Notes: a model not told the origin generated them from the sequence alone. A stretch of DNA of 64,000 nucleotides from Legionella lytica (GCF_023921225.1 NZ_CP071527.1:2694501-2758500); one strand, 5' to 3'. Numbered from the stretch's first letter, positions 17,263 through 27,258 are shown. Numbers and translations are program-made.

Positions 17263-17747
17263 ATGCAAAAATTTGTACGTACTGCGACGGTAGAAGATCT
17301 TGATTTTATTTACTCTTCTCTCCAAGAAGATTTAAATGAGCAAGGTGTTCTACATCGTTTTAGTTATTCAAAAGAAGACTTTAGGAAAGCTATATTTTGT
17401 GATAATCCTCTGGCTTTTTTTTAATATTAATAATGAATGAGCAGCTTGCTGGATTTGTAAATTATACAATGGATAATAGAAATTTTACTGTCAATTTTCC
17501 TTCAAAAAACCTTTATATTAATGACTTATATGTAAAGAAATCGTATCGTCGTATGAAAGGAGCTACTTTATTGATGGAAAAAATAAAGAAAATTGCAATT
17601 AAGAATGGTTGTGGCAGAATCGAATGGTTCGTATTGGCAGATAATACAGTGTCTCTCGCATTTTATCAAAAATACATGCAGGCAAAAATTATAAGTGACG
17701 GTCTACATTATATGCGTTTAGAGGTAAATCCTTCCACTAATGTGTAG
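17263..17747 (+). pseudogene. GNAT N-acetyltransferase, frameshifted at a T8 tract
   Basis: The frame from ATG 17263 (MQKFVRTATVEDLDFIYSSL) stops after 53 codons at a T tract (17415-17422). With one more T it continues as FFLILIMNEQLAGFVN into the rest of the domain, giving about 161 aa. The second part carries the acetyl-CoA region INDLYVKKSYRRMKGATLLM and the C-terminal FYQKYMQAKI. The gene is therefore a GNAT enzyme broken by a one-base loss in a homopolymer. A sequencing error, a real mutation or slippage are all possible. Confidence 0.75.
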
Positions 17748-17809
17748 TGCCCCCCAAATAAACCGGTCCACCTAGTTTTAAATTAACGACTAGGAATAGG
17801 ACTAGTAAT

Positions 17810-18202
17810 ATGACTATAACAACAATAGAATGTAACGAAATAATTCACTCCAGTGGTAAGCGCAAACGTTGGACAGCTTACGAAAAACAACAAATAGTTC
17901 ATGAAACCTACCAAACAGGCGTAACGGTATCCTTTATTGCTCGCAAACACGGTATTCCTCCCAGTCAACTATTTTACTGGCGGAAAATAATGGAGAATGG
18001 TGCATTGACCAGCGTTAAAACAGAAGAAGAAGTCATCCCTGAAAGCGAAGCCAAGGCGTTGAAAAAACGCATTAAGCAACTTGAGCAAATTCTTGGACAA
18101 AAGACATTGAAAAATGAGATTCTGCGTGAAGCAGTTAAGCTGGGTCGAGAAAAAAAACTGATCTCGCGACACCCCTTGTACGGGATAAGCGATTTCGAAT
18201 GA
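17810..18202 (+). CDS. IS3-family transposase OrfA
   Basis: A 130-aa DNA-binding subunit. The N-terminal helix-turn-helix reads RWTAYEKQQIVHETYQTG, then VSFIARKHGIPPSQLFYWRK (about 20-60), the IS3/IS911 pattern. A leucine-zipper-like helix ALKKRIKQLEQILGQKTLKN lies near 80-100. The end overlaps the orfB start by four bases, the usual arrangement for frameshift-coupled OrfAB. OrfB is truncated, so this copy cannot transpose on its own. Confidence 0.85.
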   Translation: MTITTIECNEIIHSSGKRKRWTAYEKQQIVHETYQTGVTVSFIARKHGIPPSQLFYWRKIMENGALTSVKTEEEVIPESEAKALKKRIKQLEQILGQKTLKNEILREAVKLGREKKLISRHPLYGISDFE

Positions 18203-18393
18203 GAGCAGTTGCTAGGACACTGCAGGTTTCTCGCTCTTTAGGCCTAGTAAAAAGCTACTTAAATTCTCTTTATACCAGTGTGATAACAACAACCAAGCCG
18301 GAAACGGTTACAAGGGTCTGGAGGGAAATTTCGTACCTTCCTGCAAAGTACCCCAACAAAATAAAGATTCCCCAACGGAGGCTTTTGCAATAA
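18199..18393 (+). pseudogene. IS3-family transposase OrfB, N-terminal fragment
   Basis: Only the first residues (MRAVARTLQVSRS) look like the start of OrfB. The remainder to the stop at codon 65 does not contain the DDE catalytic core, which normally needs about 270 residues. The element was truncated by deletion or by later insertion. Confidence 0.5.
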
Positions 18394-18550
18394 ATATTAT
18401 ACTCCTGTGCAAGTAATATGACATTGTATAATATAATATTAACCTTGAGCGTTGAGGTTGCGTTTTTTCCACGTTCAGATAGTTGCCATAGAGGCACAAC
18501 TATTGCGATGATCGGACAGTCATTATCACCAGGTAGACAGGCACATTAAT

Positions 18551-21500
18551 TCACCGTTTTCTTTTCAAAAAAGCTTCTAATTCCACCAGATTTGCCAAAT
18601 GATCCACATTGGATTCAAAAAACATCGATTCATGTGTTCCAGGAATCGCATGAACTGTGATCTTATGTTCAACAAAAGGCTCCCATCCGTTAAAAGGATC
18701 ATCCGCTAAAACAAAAGCATCCCAAAGATCCTTTGCTTTAAATAACGTAATGTCGGAACGAATAGTAGGAAGTTCAAATGCTAATAGTAGTTTTTTCCTA
18801 TACTCTTCTAGTTCTTGGAGGTGTTCACTCGTTTGTTGCCCTATCTCCACATTTTTGCTCAATAGTCCCATCGTATTGGACTTGATTAGCGAATCTGGGT
18901 ATTTTGCCCATCCATCAAACAGTCCTAAAAACGTAACAGACTTGTTAGACCGCATTAACTGATTCGCCATCTCAACGGCAACGGTCGCACCAAAGGAAGC
19001 ACCACCTAAACAATATTCCTCCCCTTGATATACTTTATCGATTTCTTCCAAATAGAATTGTGCCATCTCCGAAATTGAGGCAAATCGGCGCGAATGACCA
19101 TTAATGCTCTGATCCTCTATCCCATAAACGGTGTACTTCCCATTTAATCGTTGGGCTAGTTGTTGATACCAAAAAATCGAGCCGCCTACCGGATGAACCA
19201 AAAATAAGGGCGTCTTATGAGGCCCCGATGATAATTTAATGACGCTTGAAGAAGCGTAAGCGTGCGTACTGTTATCTTCTGCAACCAATAAATCCAATTG
19301 ATGAGCAAGCGAGATAATATCAGGGTACTCAAACAGCACAGAGAGAGGAATTGGTAATTTAAAATGGCTTTTTAAGGCTGAAATAATTTGTAAGGCTAAC
19401 AGTGAATCGCCTCCGAGTTCAAAAAAATTATCCTCAAGATGAATCACTTGCGACAAAAATGCTTTTTGCCAAATCTCAAGGCAAATTCTTTGGGTATCAT
19501 TGAGCTCTTGATTTGATAATTCAGGATTATACGCAAGCAGAATGCTGGCTTGCCGCTCCAATGTATCAAAATCTATTTTTTCATTTTCTTTTAAAGGAAT
19601 AGAAGAAACAACACAAAACTCTTTTGGATGCATGTACGCAGGCAAATACAAAGCCAGAAATTCTTTAATCTGGTGCGTATTGATATTTTTGTCTTCGGAA
19701 ACAATATACGCTCTCAAATACTTTTCTTTATGCCGTTCTTCTCGAATCACGACCACCGCTTGAAAGATAGCCTCATGCTTCATAAGTATTGACTCAATAG
19801 CAGGCAGTTCAATGCGATACCCCTGAATTTTAACTTGATGGTCGTTTCTACCAAAAAACTGTAAATGGCCTTTGGGTAGCCAGCTGGCTAAATCTCCAGT
19901 CTTATATAAAGTCTCCTCAAACTCATTAAACTTCATTTTAATAAACTTTTGCTCAGTTAATTCAGGCTTTCCAAGGTATCCTTCGGTGACTTGAGCCCCA
20001 CCAATATATAATTCGCCCATCATTCCGATAGGGCATAAATTAAAATATTTATCCAATAAATAGCAGGTGCTATTGAATGCAGGCCGGCCAATAGGAACAC
20101 TGGCCTCCGTTAAATCATTGAGCTCCGTCACACAATACGATGTTGCAGAAACGGTGGTTTCTGTAGGTCCATATTCATTGACTATTGTGCTGGTGGAGCA
20201 TAAGGCTAACCATTGAGTCACTTCTTCTGTATGAACTACATCCGCGCCAAGCAATACATAACGCAAGTCACTTAACTGTTTTATGTCTTCAGGATAGTGT
20301 AACAATAATTCCAAATACCCTGGCGTCAACTCAGTATGCGTTATGGCGTATCGTTTCAGATGCTGCAAATACAATTTAGGATTTATTTTTTGCTGTTCAT
20401 CACAAATAGCCAATGCACCGCCTACCAAAAGGGGTGCTAACGTGCAAGGCACGGATAAATCAAAGGCTAAGGAAGAAGAGAAATCGATAATCGAATCGGC
20501 TGTAAATCCATTACTTTGAGTAAACCAATGGCAATAGTTGATTACATTTTTTTGAGACACCATCACCCCTTTAGGTGTTCCTGTTGTTCCCGAGGTAAAC
20601 ATAATATAAGCCAGTGGATTATTCACCGATGGATTTTCGAGGTCTTGATTAAGCGTCAAAGAATTCTCATTGCGTGCCAACAATTCCTCTGCATTGTATA
20701 AATGCACGCTCTGTCCAAATTGATTCATTAAGGCAGGCATCTGGCTTTCTATAGTCATTAAATGAGTTAACTTCGACTCGTTAATGATCATCTCTATTTT
20801 AAGCAGAGGGTATCGAAGGTCGAGTGGAACATAAACACAACCCGCTTTAAGAATTCCCAAAATTAAAGCCAGCATGTTATGACTTCGCGGAATATAAATC
20901 CCAATTAAGGTTTGCTGAGGAAGATTAAGCGTACTAATAAAGGACGCTATTTTTTCACTTTGCTCCCACAAATGATGATAAGAAAACTCATAGTTATTTT
21001 CATAAATCGCAATGCGATCAGGATGGGTAATGACCTGGTGTTCAAATAGTTGAGTAATGGATGTTGAAGGTAATTCTTCCGTCTGCCCTACCCCCCAATC
21101 ATTAAGGTGTTTACGCTCCATAGTCGTTAAAAAGCACATATTATGGATGGGTTGATTGGAGTTCTCATACATCCATTGAAGAATATTTTCCAAATGCTGC
21201 GGCATATTCGTTAAAATAGAAGACAAACCACCGCCCTGATGTTTTTTATTCAATCGATGATAAATTACTAATTCATTTTGCTCGTTAATTTCAAAATGAA
21301 TGAGTGAGTTTGAAGGCACATCCTGTTCTTTTTTAGAAAGACCCAAGGTAATCACAAAGTCAATTTGTTTGGTTTCCAAGTCAGGATGACGCATGAAGAT
21401 GTCAGTAAGGTAAGTTCCATGCGTTTTAATCTCATTAATCTGTTCAGTGAGTTTCTGCATCAACTGTTGGGGTGTGATTTCACTGCCAGATTCAAAGGTC

Positions 21501-22741
21501 AGAGGTAGTAAACTAGAAAAAATTCCACCACATAAGCCGAGCTCATTAAGTTCATCATCATTATAGAAAACAGTAAACGGCTCATAATTGTTCAAACGAT
21601 ACAAATAAATAAGGACACAAACCAATAACTGATAACGCACATTCTCCACAGCATAAGAATCGCTACACACCGAGCCCAATGGTTTGTATGTACTATTAGA
21701 ATCAGTTGCCATTTTTGAAAATAAAGTATGCTCCTCTGCTCTTAGGAGTTGTTTGAGCCAAAACGGTTCTTCTTTTAAGCACTTCTTATATAAAGGATGG
21801 TAGTACTGTATTAGCGACCCATCAAAACAAGGAAGCATGGAGTTCACTCGCAAGTTAGCGCAACGCACTAGCTCATCCACTGATAATTGAACACCGTATA
21901 GGGTGTAAAAACCATTTAACAAAACAGAGCCACATTGAGTGGAAACCAATAATCCTTCAGGCATAATAGCCAGTAATTGGCCTCCGGTGCGTGCAATTCC
22001 TTCATCTTCAACTGGCTTCACCTCACGTACAACCACCGCATTACGCCCTAAGTATAATTTTAATAGCCCCATATTGTTATTGTAATGCCCAAAGGTCAGG
22101 GCGCGATTTGTCCGCTCGATATCACGTGCACGAGCAGTATTCCAATTAATGAAACCCAAATCAGGTACAACATGTGTTACGCCATAGTAACTACGCTGTT
22201 TCATATCTTGGGTTTGTCGCTGCACGGTGGACGTTTCAATCGCCTTAATCACCTGTTCAAACCCATTAATTGCTTCTTCAAAACATCTTAAATTAAGTGT
22301 AAGCGCAGTATCCTCATTAAATATAGGAACACGGCTTTGATGGATGATGCTTCCTGCATCAATTTCAACATTGAGCTCATGCCACGTGATTCCATGAGTT
22401 GATTCGTCATTAATTAAAGACCAGGTTGTGGCGTTAACACCCGCATAGGAAGGTAATAGAGAGTCATGATAATTAATCGCGCCCAACCGTGCGATGTCTA
22501 ATTGTTTTTGCGTCAATATGGTGCTGTTAACAATACTAAACAAGTAATCAACACGATTATCGTCTGTAAGAATAAGCTCATCAAATGAGGTACACCACGC
22601 AATGTTGTTGTCTTCACACCAATACTGAATCGATTTAACAGGGGAAATTACCCATTTTATGTGGTGGCCTTTATCTAAAAGGAACTGACCGCACTGAATC
22701 AACAAACTATCCTCACCCATAAGAAGACAGCTTATACTCAT
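18551..22741 (-). CDS. Single-module NRPS: formyltransferase / partial condensation / adenylation / carrier / thioesterase
   Basis: A 1396-aa nonribosomal peptide synthetase. Residues 1-300 resemble Met-tRNA formyltransferase (HDSLLPSYAGVNATTW near 93-108). About 330-560 match only the second half of a condensation domain (GIFSSLLPLTF); no HHxxxDG is found. The adenylation domain (about 560-1060) has FTSGTTGTPKGV, NEYGPTETTV and YKTGDLA. Its pocket residues by hand alignment are D, L, P, E, L, G, E, V, S, K, with no firm substrate. The carrier serine is in FFELGGDSLLALQ. The thioesterase has GASFGA and a final GTHESMFF. It likely makes a formylated amino acid derivative. The gene diverges from a hybrid histidine kinase. 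Confidence 0.88.
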   Translation of the reverse strand: MSISCLLMGEDSLLIQCGQFLLDKGHHIKWVISPVKSIQYWCEDNNIAWCTSFDELILTDDNRVDYLFSIVNSTILTQKQLDIARLGAINYHDSLLPSYAGVNATTWSLINDESTHGITWHELNVEIDAGSIIHQSRVPIFNEDTALTLNLRCFEEAINGFEQVIKAIETSTVQRQTQDMKQRSYYGVTHVVPDLGFINWNTARARDIERTNRALTFGHYNNNMGLLKLYLGRNAVVVREVKPVEDEGIARTGGQLLAIMPEGLLVSTQCGSVLLNGFYTLYGVQLSVDELVRCANLRVNSMLPCFDGSLIQYYHPLYKKCLKEEPFWLKQLLRAEEHTLFSKMATDSNSTYKPLGSVCSDSYAVENVRYQLLVCVLIYLYRLNNYEPFTVFYNDDELNELGLCGGIFSSLLPLTFESGSEITPQQLMQKLTEQINEIKTHGTYLTDIFMRHPDLETKQIDFVITLGLSKKEQDVPSNSLIHFEINEQNELVIYHRLNKKHQGGGLSSILTNMPQHLENILQWMYENSNQPIHNMCFLTTMERKHLNDWGVGQTEELPSTSITQLFEHQVITHPDRIAIYENNYEFSYHHLWEQSEKIASFISTLNLPQQTLIGIYIPRSHNMLALILGILKAGCVYVPLDLRYPLLKIEMIINESKLTHLMTIESQMPALMNQFGQSVHLYNAEELLARNENSLTLNQDLENPSVNNPLAYIMFTSGTTGTPKGVMVSQKNVINYCHWFTQSNGFTADSIIDFSSSLAFDLSVPCTLAPLLVGGALAICDEQQKINPKLYLQHLKRYAITHTELTPGYLELLLHYPEDIKQLSDLRYVLLGADVVHTEEVTQWLALCSTSTIVNEYGPTETTVSATSYCVTELNDLTEASVPIGRPAFNSTCYLLDKYFNLCPIGMMGELYIGGAQVTEGYLGKPELTEQKFIKMKFNEFEETLYKTGDLASWLPKGHLQFFGRNDHQVKIQGYRIELPAIESILMKHEAIFQAVVVIREERHKEKYLRAYIVSEDKNINTHQIKEFLALYLPAYMHPKEFCVVSSIPLKENEKIDFDTLERQASILLAYNPELSNQELNDTQRICLEIWQKAFLSQVIHLEDNFFELGGDSLLALQIISALKSHFKLPIPLSVLFEYPDIISLAHQLDLLVAEDNSTHAYASSSVIKLSSGPHKTPLFLVHPVGGSIFWYQQLAQRLNGKYTVYGIEDQSINGHSRRFASISEMAQFYLEEIDKVYQGEEYCLGGASFGATVAVEMANQLMRSNKSVTFLGLFDGWAKYPDSLIKSNTMGLLSKNVEIGQQTSEHLQELEEYRKKLLLAFELPTIRSDITLFKAKDLWDAFVLADDPFNGWEPFVEHKITVHAIPGTHESMFFESNVDHLANLVELEAFLKRKR

Positions 22742-22847
22742 ATCCTACCCCTCTTTATTCTTAGTCTATAATTAATCTCAAAACGACCTCTATTATGCCC
22801 ATGAATGCACAATAAACAAGCACTATGTGTGAAGGATATTGTTAGTA
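22742..22847. promoter_or_regulatory. Divergent intergenic control region between NRPS and histidine kinase
   Basis: 106 AT-rich bases separate the two start codons. A TATTAT-like -10 for the kinase gene (TCTATTATG) and a TATAGACT-like box on the other strand are visible, without convincing -35 boxes. Both genes must be controlled from here. Confidence 0.4.
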
Positions 22848-25187
22848 ATGAATACAAACTATAAATCACAAGCCTTTTTCAATCTTATGGAGCAGGTATT
22901 AGCCACCAAGTTAAGTGAACTTTTTTTCATTCTTGATGAGCAATTGAATATCCTTTTTATTAATGATAGTGCAAAACAAATATTTCACTGCGCCAATAAT
23001 GAGGTGCATCAAGTCAATTTTTCGACCTTTTGTACCCAACAACACATAGACCCCAAACTCTTAGCTTTTGTTCATCAGGGTCAAAACGCCAAGAGTAAAA
23101 AACTTATTTACCAAGGCATCGAATTAAACTGGTCTTTTGAAACGATCGAATTTGAAGATACCAAGTACTATTTAGTGCAAACCCTCAATTTTACTCAAAG
23201 CAAAGACAAGGAAACCATCCATAATTTAGAGTCTCTCATTGAAAACATGCCGTGTAATGTCTACTGGATGAATAAAGAGTGTCTTATGGTGGGTTGTAAT
23301 CAAAACGTACTCAATATGCTTCAAATGAACAAAGAAGAATTTATCGGTAAATCCTACGAAGATCTATCTCAACTCTGTCAGTGGCCAGAAGGGTTAGCAG
23401 AAAAACTTAAAAATGACGATTTAACCGTGATTAATAAGGGAGTGCCTATATTAGACAGTGAAGATCCACCGATTCCCAATCCAGAGGGCTCTTCTTTTTA
23501 TTTCTTAACCAACAGGGTCCCTTTATACAATCAACAAGGTGAAATTACAGGGGTAGCGGGTATTTCTACAGAGATCACCGCTTTGAAGCAGGCACGTGAA
23601 CTTGCTGAGGCAGCCAACATAGCCAAAACTGAATTCATTGCCAACATAAGCCACGACATCAGAACGCCTTTGACGGGGGTTATTGGTCTCTCTGAACTCT
23701 TAGAGCAGAGTCTCAATAACCAGGAGGATAGAGATAAAGCCCACATGCTCCATGACAGCGGTAAAGAGCTATTGCATATGCTCAATGATATTTTAGATGA
23801 TGTGCGTGCTGGAAATCTACGAGAAACCGACGTTAAAACAGAATCGTTTGACCTGCACCAGTGTATTGACGATTTAATTCGTTTGGAAACCCCGGCTACC
23901 TCGTTAAAGCACTTGGCTTTAAAAGCTCATATTGCACCAGAAGTACCTCGCTATATACGCAGCGACCGCAATAAAATTCATCGAATTTTATTAAATCTTC
24001 TGGGCAACGCCATTAAATTTACTCAGTCTGGATGCATTACCTTATCGATTGAATGCCTGCACTGGGGTGAATCGACAGTACATTTAAAATTAGGGGTATC
24101 TGATACCGGAATTGGAATCCCGGAAGAGGTGCAATCTCAAGTATTCCAACGCTTTTTTAAAGTGAGCTCCTCGTATAAAGAAATTTATACAGGCCATGGC
24201 ATGGGCTTACACATCGCCCAATCTTATGTCACCTTATTAGGAGGACATATCACTTTGACCAGTAAGGTAGGGGAAGGAACCACTTTTCATTTTGACGTGC
24301 ATTGTCCTTTAGGTGAAGCCCCAGCCCTGAACAAAGTACAAGCATCACCCGTTCCTCCTTCGAAAGCGGTCTCAAAAAAAGCCCATCTTTTATTGGTTGA
24401 AGATAATGTCATTGCCTTAAAAACTCTGGAAATGATGCTCTCCCAAGAAGGTTACTCCTTTATTTCTGCCACATCTGGAGAGGACGCGTGGACTTTGCTA
24501 CAAACAAATCCGGTGGATTTAATCATTACGGATATTGGTTTACCGGGTATCTCTGGGACACAATTAAGCACGCGAATTCGCAATAAGGAGCGTACCTTAA
24601 ATCAATCCATCACTCCTATCATAGGCCTAACAGGCCATGCGAAAGAAACTGCATGGGAAGAATGTCAGCGTGCAGGAATGAACGATGTATTAAGTAAACC
24701 AGCATCAATCAACAGGTTAGAACAATGCATCCATCGAGTACTAACTTCAGCTTCGTTAGTACATAAAAATGACCCTGGTTTGGATAAACCACTTTTTTTG
24801 GGAGCAGGTTTACCCAAAACCAAAGAAGAGCTCTTTCAATTAGATGCTTTTGCTCTATTCGATGAACAACGTGCTCTGACGCATATTCAGGATCTAGACT
24901 TACTTACAACACTCTTGAATACCTACCTCTCCGATGAAATACAAAAAGACATTCATCAAATGAAGCTAGAGTACCAACATTTAAATTGGCATAAAGTAGA
25001 AGAGCTCGCACACAAAATCAAAGGTGGAGTAAATTATCTGGGCATCCTTAAAATGAGTTATGCGTGTCAGTATCTTGAGCGCTATTATAAAGAAGGACAC
25101 CGCTCATTACTGGAGCCGCTCTATCTGCAGCTCATTAAGGTGAATGAAGAAACGATAGAAGCCTTAAATCGATGGCTTAATCGCTAA
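22848..25187 (+). CDS. Hybrid sensor histidine kinase / response regulator with HPt domain
   Basis: A 779-aa ArcB-type phosphorelay protein with no membrane segment, so it is probably a cytosolic sensor. There are two N-terminal PAS-like domains (about 10-110 and 125-240). HisKA follows with the phospho-accepting histidine in ISHDIRTPLTGV (about 268-279). HATPase_c has LLNLLGNAIKF, DTGIGIP and GHGMGLHIA. The receiver domain has LLLVEDN, the aspartate in ITDIGLPG, and the lysine in LSKPAS. An HPt domain near residue 720 has the histidine in ELAHKIKGG. ATG 22848 is used; a TTG nine bases upstream is possible. The output regulator is not encoded here. Confidence 0.9.
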   Translation: MNTNYKSQAFFNLMEQVLATKLSELFFILDEQLNILFINDSAKQIFHCANNEVHQVNFSTFCTQQHIDPKLLAFVHQGQNAKSKKLIYQGIELNWSFETIEFEDTKYYLVQTLNFTQSKDKETIHNLESLIENMPCNVYWMNKECLMVGCNQNVLNMLQMNKEEFIGKSYEDLSQLCQWPEGLAEKLKNDDLTVINKGVPILDSEDPPIPNPEGSSFYFLTNRVPLYNQQGEITGVAGISTEITALKQARELAEAANIAKTEFIANISHDIRTPLTGVIGLSELLEQSLNNQEDRDKAHMLHDSGKELLHMLNDILDDVRAGNLRETDVKTESFDLHQCIDDLIRLETPATSLKHLALKAHIAPEVPRYIRSDRNKIHRILLNLLGNAIKFTQSGCITLSIECLHWGESTVHLKLGVSDTGIGIPEEVQSQVFQRFFKVSSSYKEIYTGHGMGLHIAQSYVTLLGGHITLTSKVGEGTTFHFDVHCPLGEAPALNKVQASPVPPSKAVSKKAHLLLVEDNVIALKTLEMMLSQEGYSFISATSGEDAWTLLQTNPVDLIITDIGLPGISGTQLSTRIRNKERTLNQSITPIIGLTGHAKETAWEECQRAGMNDVLSKPASINRLEQCIHRVLTSASLVHKNDPGLDKPLFLGAGLPKTKEELFQLDAFALFDEQRALTHIQDLDLLTTLLNTYLSDEIQKDIHQMKLEYQHLNWHKVEELAHKIKGGVNYLGILKMSYACQYLERYYKEGHRSLLEPLYLQLIKVNEETIEALNRWLNR

Positions 25188-25226
25188 AATGCGTATTTAC
25201 CAAAATTCTCATCAACAGAGGGTATT

Positions 25227-26023
25227 ATGGCTAAATCAATTTGGAAAGGCGAAATTTCATTTGGACTTGTATCTATCCCTGTGTCCTTAGTATCTGTAGA
25301 GGAAAATAATGACCTAAAGTTTCATCTCCTTGATTCAACAACAAACTCCCGCGTTAGGTATCAACGTGTTAATGAAGACACCGGGAAAGAAGTTCCCTGG
25401 GAAAATATAGTTAAAGGCTGGGAATATGAAAAAGGCAGTTACATCATTGTGAATGAAGGGGCGTTTCAAAAAGAAAGTCCTGATGTGTTTCAATCAAGTA
25501 ATATCGAGGAATTTGTTGATTTGAAAGAAATAGATAACCTTTATTATTCAAAACCCTACTACCTGCACCCTGGAAGTAAAAATAAAAAAGCTTATGTTCT
25601 TATAAGAGAAGCCTTAAAAATACAAATAAAGTAGGAGTAGCCAAGGTAATTATTCGGACAAAAGAATCGTTAAGTCTTGTTATTCCACACGATCACGCAT
25701 TACTTTTATATTTAATCCATTTTGCAGACGAAATCCGCGAAGAGGAAGAAGTAAATGTTCCCCGAGAAGAACTAAAAACCTATAAAGTTACTGACAAAGA
25801 AATTAAAATGGCAGAGGCCTTAATTAAAGACATGTCCACCGCCTGGAATCCTGAAAAATACCATAATGAGTACCGCGAAACGATGCAAAAATGGTTAGAT
25901 AAGGAAACAGCGAAACTTAAAAAATCAGGCAAAAAAGTTTCCAAAGCAGCTACTCAAAGTCGCGATTCAGTAGTTGACTTCATTGCTTTACTTAAAGAAA
26001 GTATGGTCGTATCTATTGGATAA
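25227..26023 (+). pseudogene. ku: Ku-type DNA end-binding protein, frameshifted
   Basis: Bacterial Ku bridges DNA ends for non-homologous end joining with LigD. The N-terminal part is typical: MAKSIWKGEISFGLVSIPVS, then LREAL-like text. The frame breaks after codon 135 at an A tract (25616-25620). One added A restores TNKVGVAKVIIRTKESL and a frame that runs on to 26023, for about 265 aa, the normal length. No ligD is nearby. It is a near-intact gene with a one-base loss; the same type of lesion occurs in the GNAT gene at 17263. Confidence 0.8.
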
Positions 26024-26046
26024 ACTTCTTTGTTTTTTCATCAAAC

Positions 26047-26187
26047 ATGAAAGATAGCGTTTCAGAAAAATTTATGCATGAGTTGGTTGAAGGATACACC
26101 TCGAAGGCAATTGAGTTATTTAAAGAATATTGCATTACCGAAGGCGAACAATGTGTAATGGAAGAGACTGTAGATAAATTTGTGTAA
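26047..26187 (+). CDS. Small ORF of unknown function, possibly a gene remnant
   Basis: 46 codons (MKDSVSEKFMHELVEGYTSK at the start), helical and charged, between ku and the IS256 end. It has no ribosome site and I do not recognise it. It may be the tail of a gene cut by the insertion. Confidence 0.3.
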   Translation: MKDSVSEKFMHELVEGYTSKAIELFKEYCITEGEQCVMEETVDKFV

Positions 26188-26228
26188 CTGTCTATCATAG
26201 CAGCCTTAAAGGCTAAGGATAGACAGTA

Positions 26229-26948
26229 ATGAATAGAGAAGAGTTAGAAGCGTTTGCGCGAGAGGCAGCTAAGAGCCTAAAGACTGAAAAAGATCTAAAT
26301 GATTTCAGCCGGATGCTATCCAAAATAACCGTTGAAGCAGCATTGAATGCTGAACTCGAAGAGCATTTGGGATATGGCAGGTATGAAAAGCAAGGTTCAA
26401 CTAATAGTCGCAATGGATATACCCCTAAAACGCTTAAAACAGAAGATGGGGAGTTTGAGCTGTTAACCCCACGAGATCGAAATGGGTCTTTTGAACCACA
26501 GCTAGTCAAAAAACATCAGACCCGTCTTACCTCAATGGATGACAAGATTCTGAGTCTTTATGCCAAGGGAATGACAACTCGCGACATTGTATCACTATTC
26601 AAAGAGATGTATGACGCAGATGTTTCCCCCACGCTCATATCCAAAGTGACTAATGCGGTTATTGAGCGGGTTATAGAGTGGCAATCCAGGCCTTTAGAGC
26701 CGATTTATCCCATCGTATATCTCGATTGTATTGTAGTTAAAATCAGACAGGACAAACAGGTCATCAATAAAGCCATTTATCTTGCTCTAGGTGTCAATCT
26801 TGAGGGGTACAAGGAACTCTTGGGTATGTGGATATCTGAGAATGAGGGAAGTGAGCTTCATCTACGGGATCTATTAAAAAGTACTGGTAATTTGTTTAAG
26901 AGCTTACCCGTGAAATATACATTTTCTGGTAATACTTCACTCCACTAG
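26229..26948 (+). pseudogene. IS256-family transposase, C-terminally truncated
   Basis: The first 205 residues match the IS256 transposase: LEEHLGYGRYEKQGSTNSRN, then LTPRDRNGSFEPQLVKKHQT, and the first catalytic aspartate in IVYLDCIVVKI. Full-length members have about 400 residues with two further acidic residues. Here the match ends at WISENEGS and the last 30 residues are unrelated, so the element is broken near 26850. The left terminal region is near 26185-26225, where CTGTCTATC and a complementary GATAGACAG occur. Confidence 0.8.
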
Positions 26949-27258
26949 ACACTATAGTCCCTTTAATAGAGACATCATAACTTTCGTAGGGCGAAATTTG
27001 AGTTGATGAGTTCCGGCACGCAACATCAACAACTGAAGAATAATCACATATAGAATAATCTACAGTAATAACCTGATTTCTCTTATTAATTACACTAGAC
27101 TTTGCCATAGTGGCAAAACTCGAATTAACCTTCGCGTTGTGTAGTGAGCTTACTTGAATAGAATTCAGTAGATAGTCACTGGGTAACGCATATACAGATG
27201 AAATCGTTGCGATGAGCAATACAATGGAAAGCATTTCCTGTTTAACAGAGTAAAACAT
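26896..27258 (-). CDS. Small secreted protein of unknown function
   Basis: A 120-aa protein if started at MFYSVKQEML. It opens with a signal peptide (LSIVLLIATISSVYA), and the mature part has four cysteine-poor beta-rich stretches with two cysteines (ICDYSSVVDVACRN). The C-terminal end overlaps the broken transposase frame, so it may be truncated. It lies between two transposon remnants and is probably acquired DNA. Confidence 0.5.
   Translation of the reverse strand: MFYSVKQEMLSIVLLIATISSVYALPSDYLLNSIQVSSLHNAKVNSSFATMAKSSVINKRNQVITVDYSICDYSSVVDVACRNSSTQISPYESYDVSIKGTIVSSGVKYYQKMYISRVSS

Larger units (their letters stand above)
17742..18400 (+). mobile_element. IS3-family (IS2/IS51-like) element remnant
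   Basis: The left end is probably near TAGTGCCCCCCAAATAAACC (about 17745-17764), typical of IS3 termini. orfA is intact, orfB is cut after its first residues, and no right end was found. The following 150 bases to the NRPS stop contain nothing I can identify. Confidence 0.65.

Noticed and set aside
18270..18499. Two overlapping minus-strand frames between the IS3 remnant and the NRPS gene
   Set aside because: They overlap the orfB remnant and have no domain or ribosome site.
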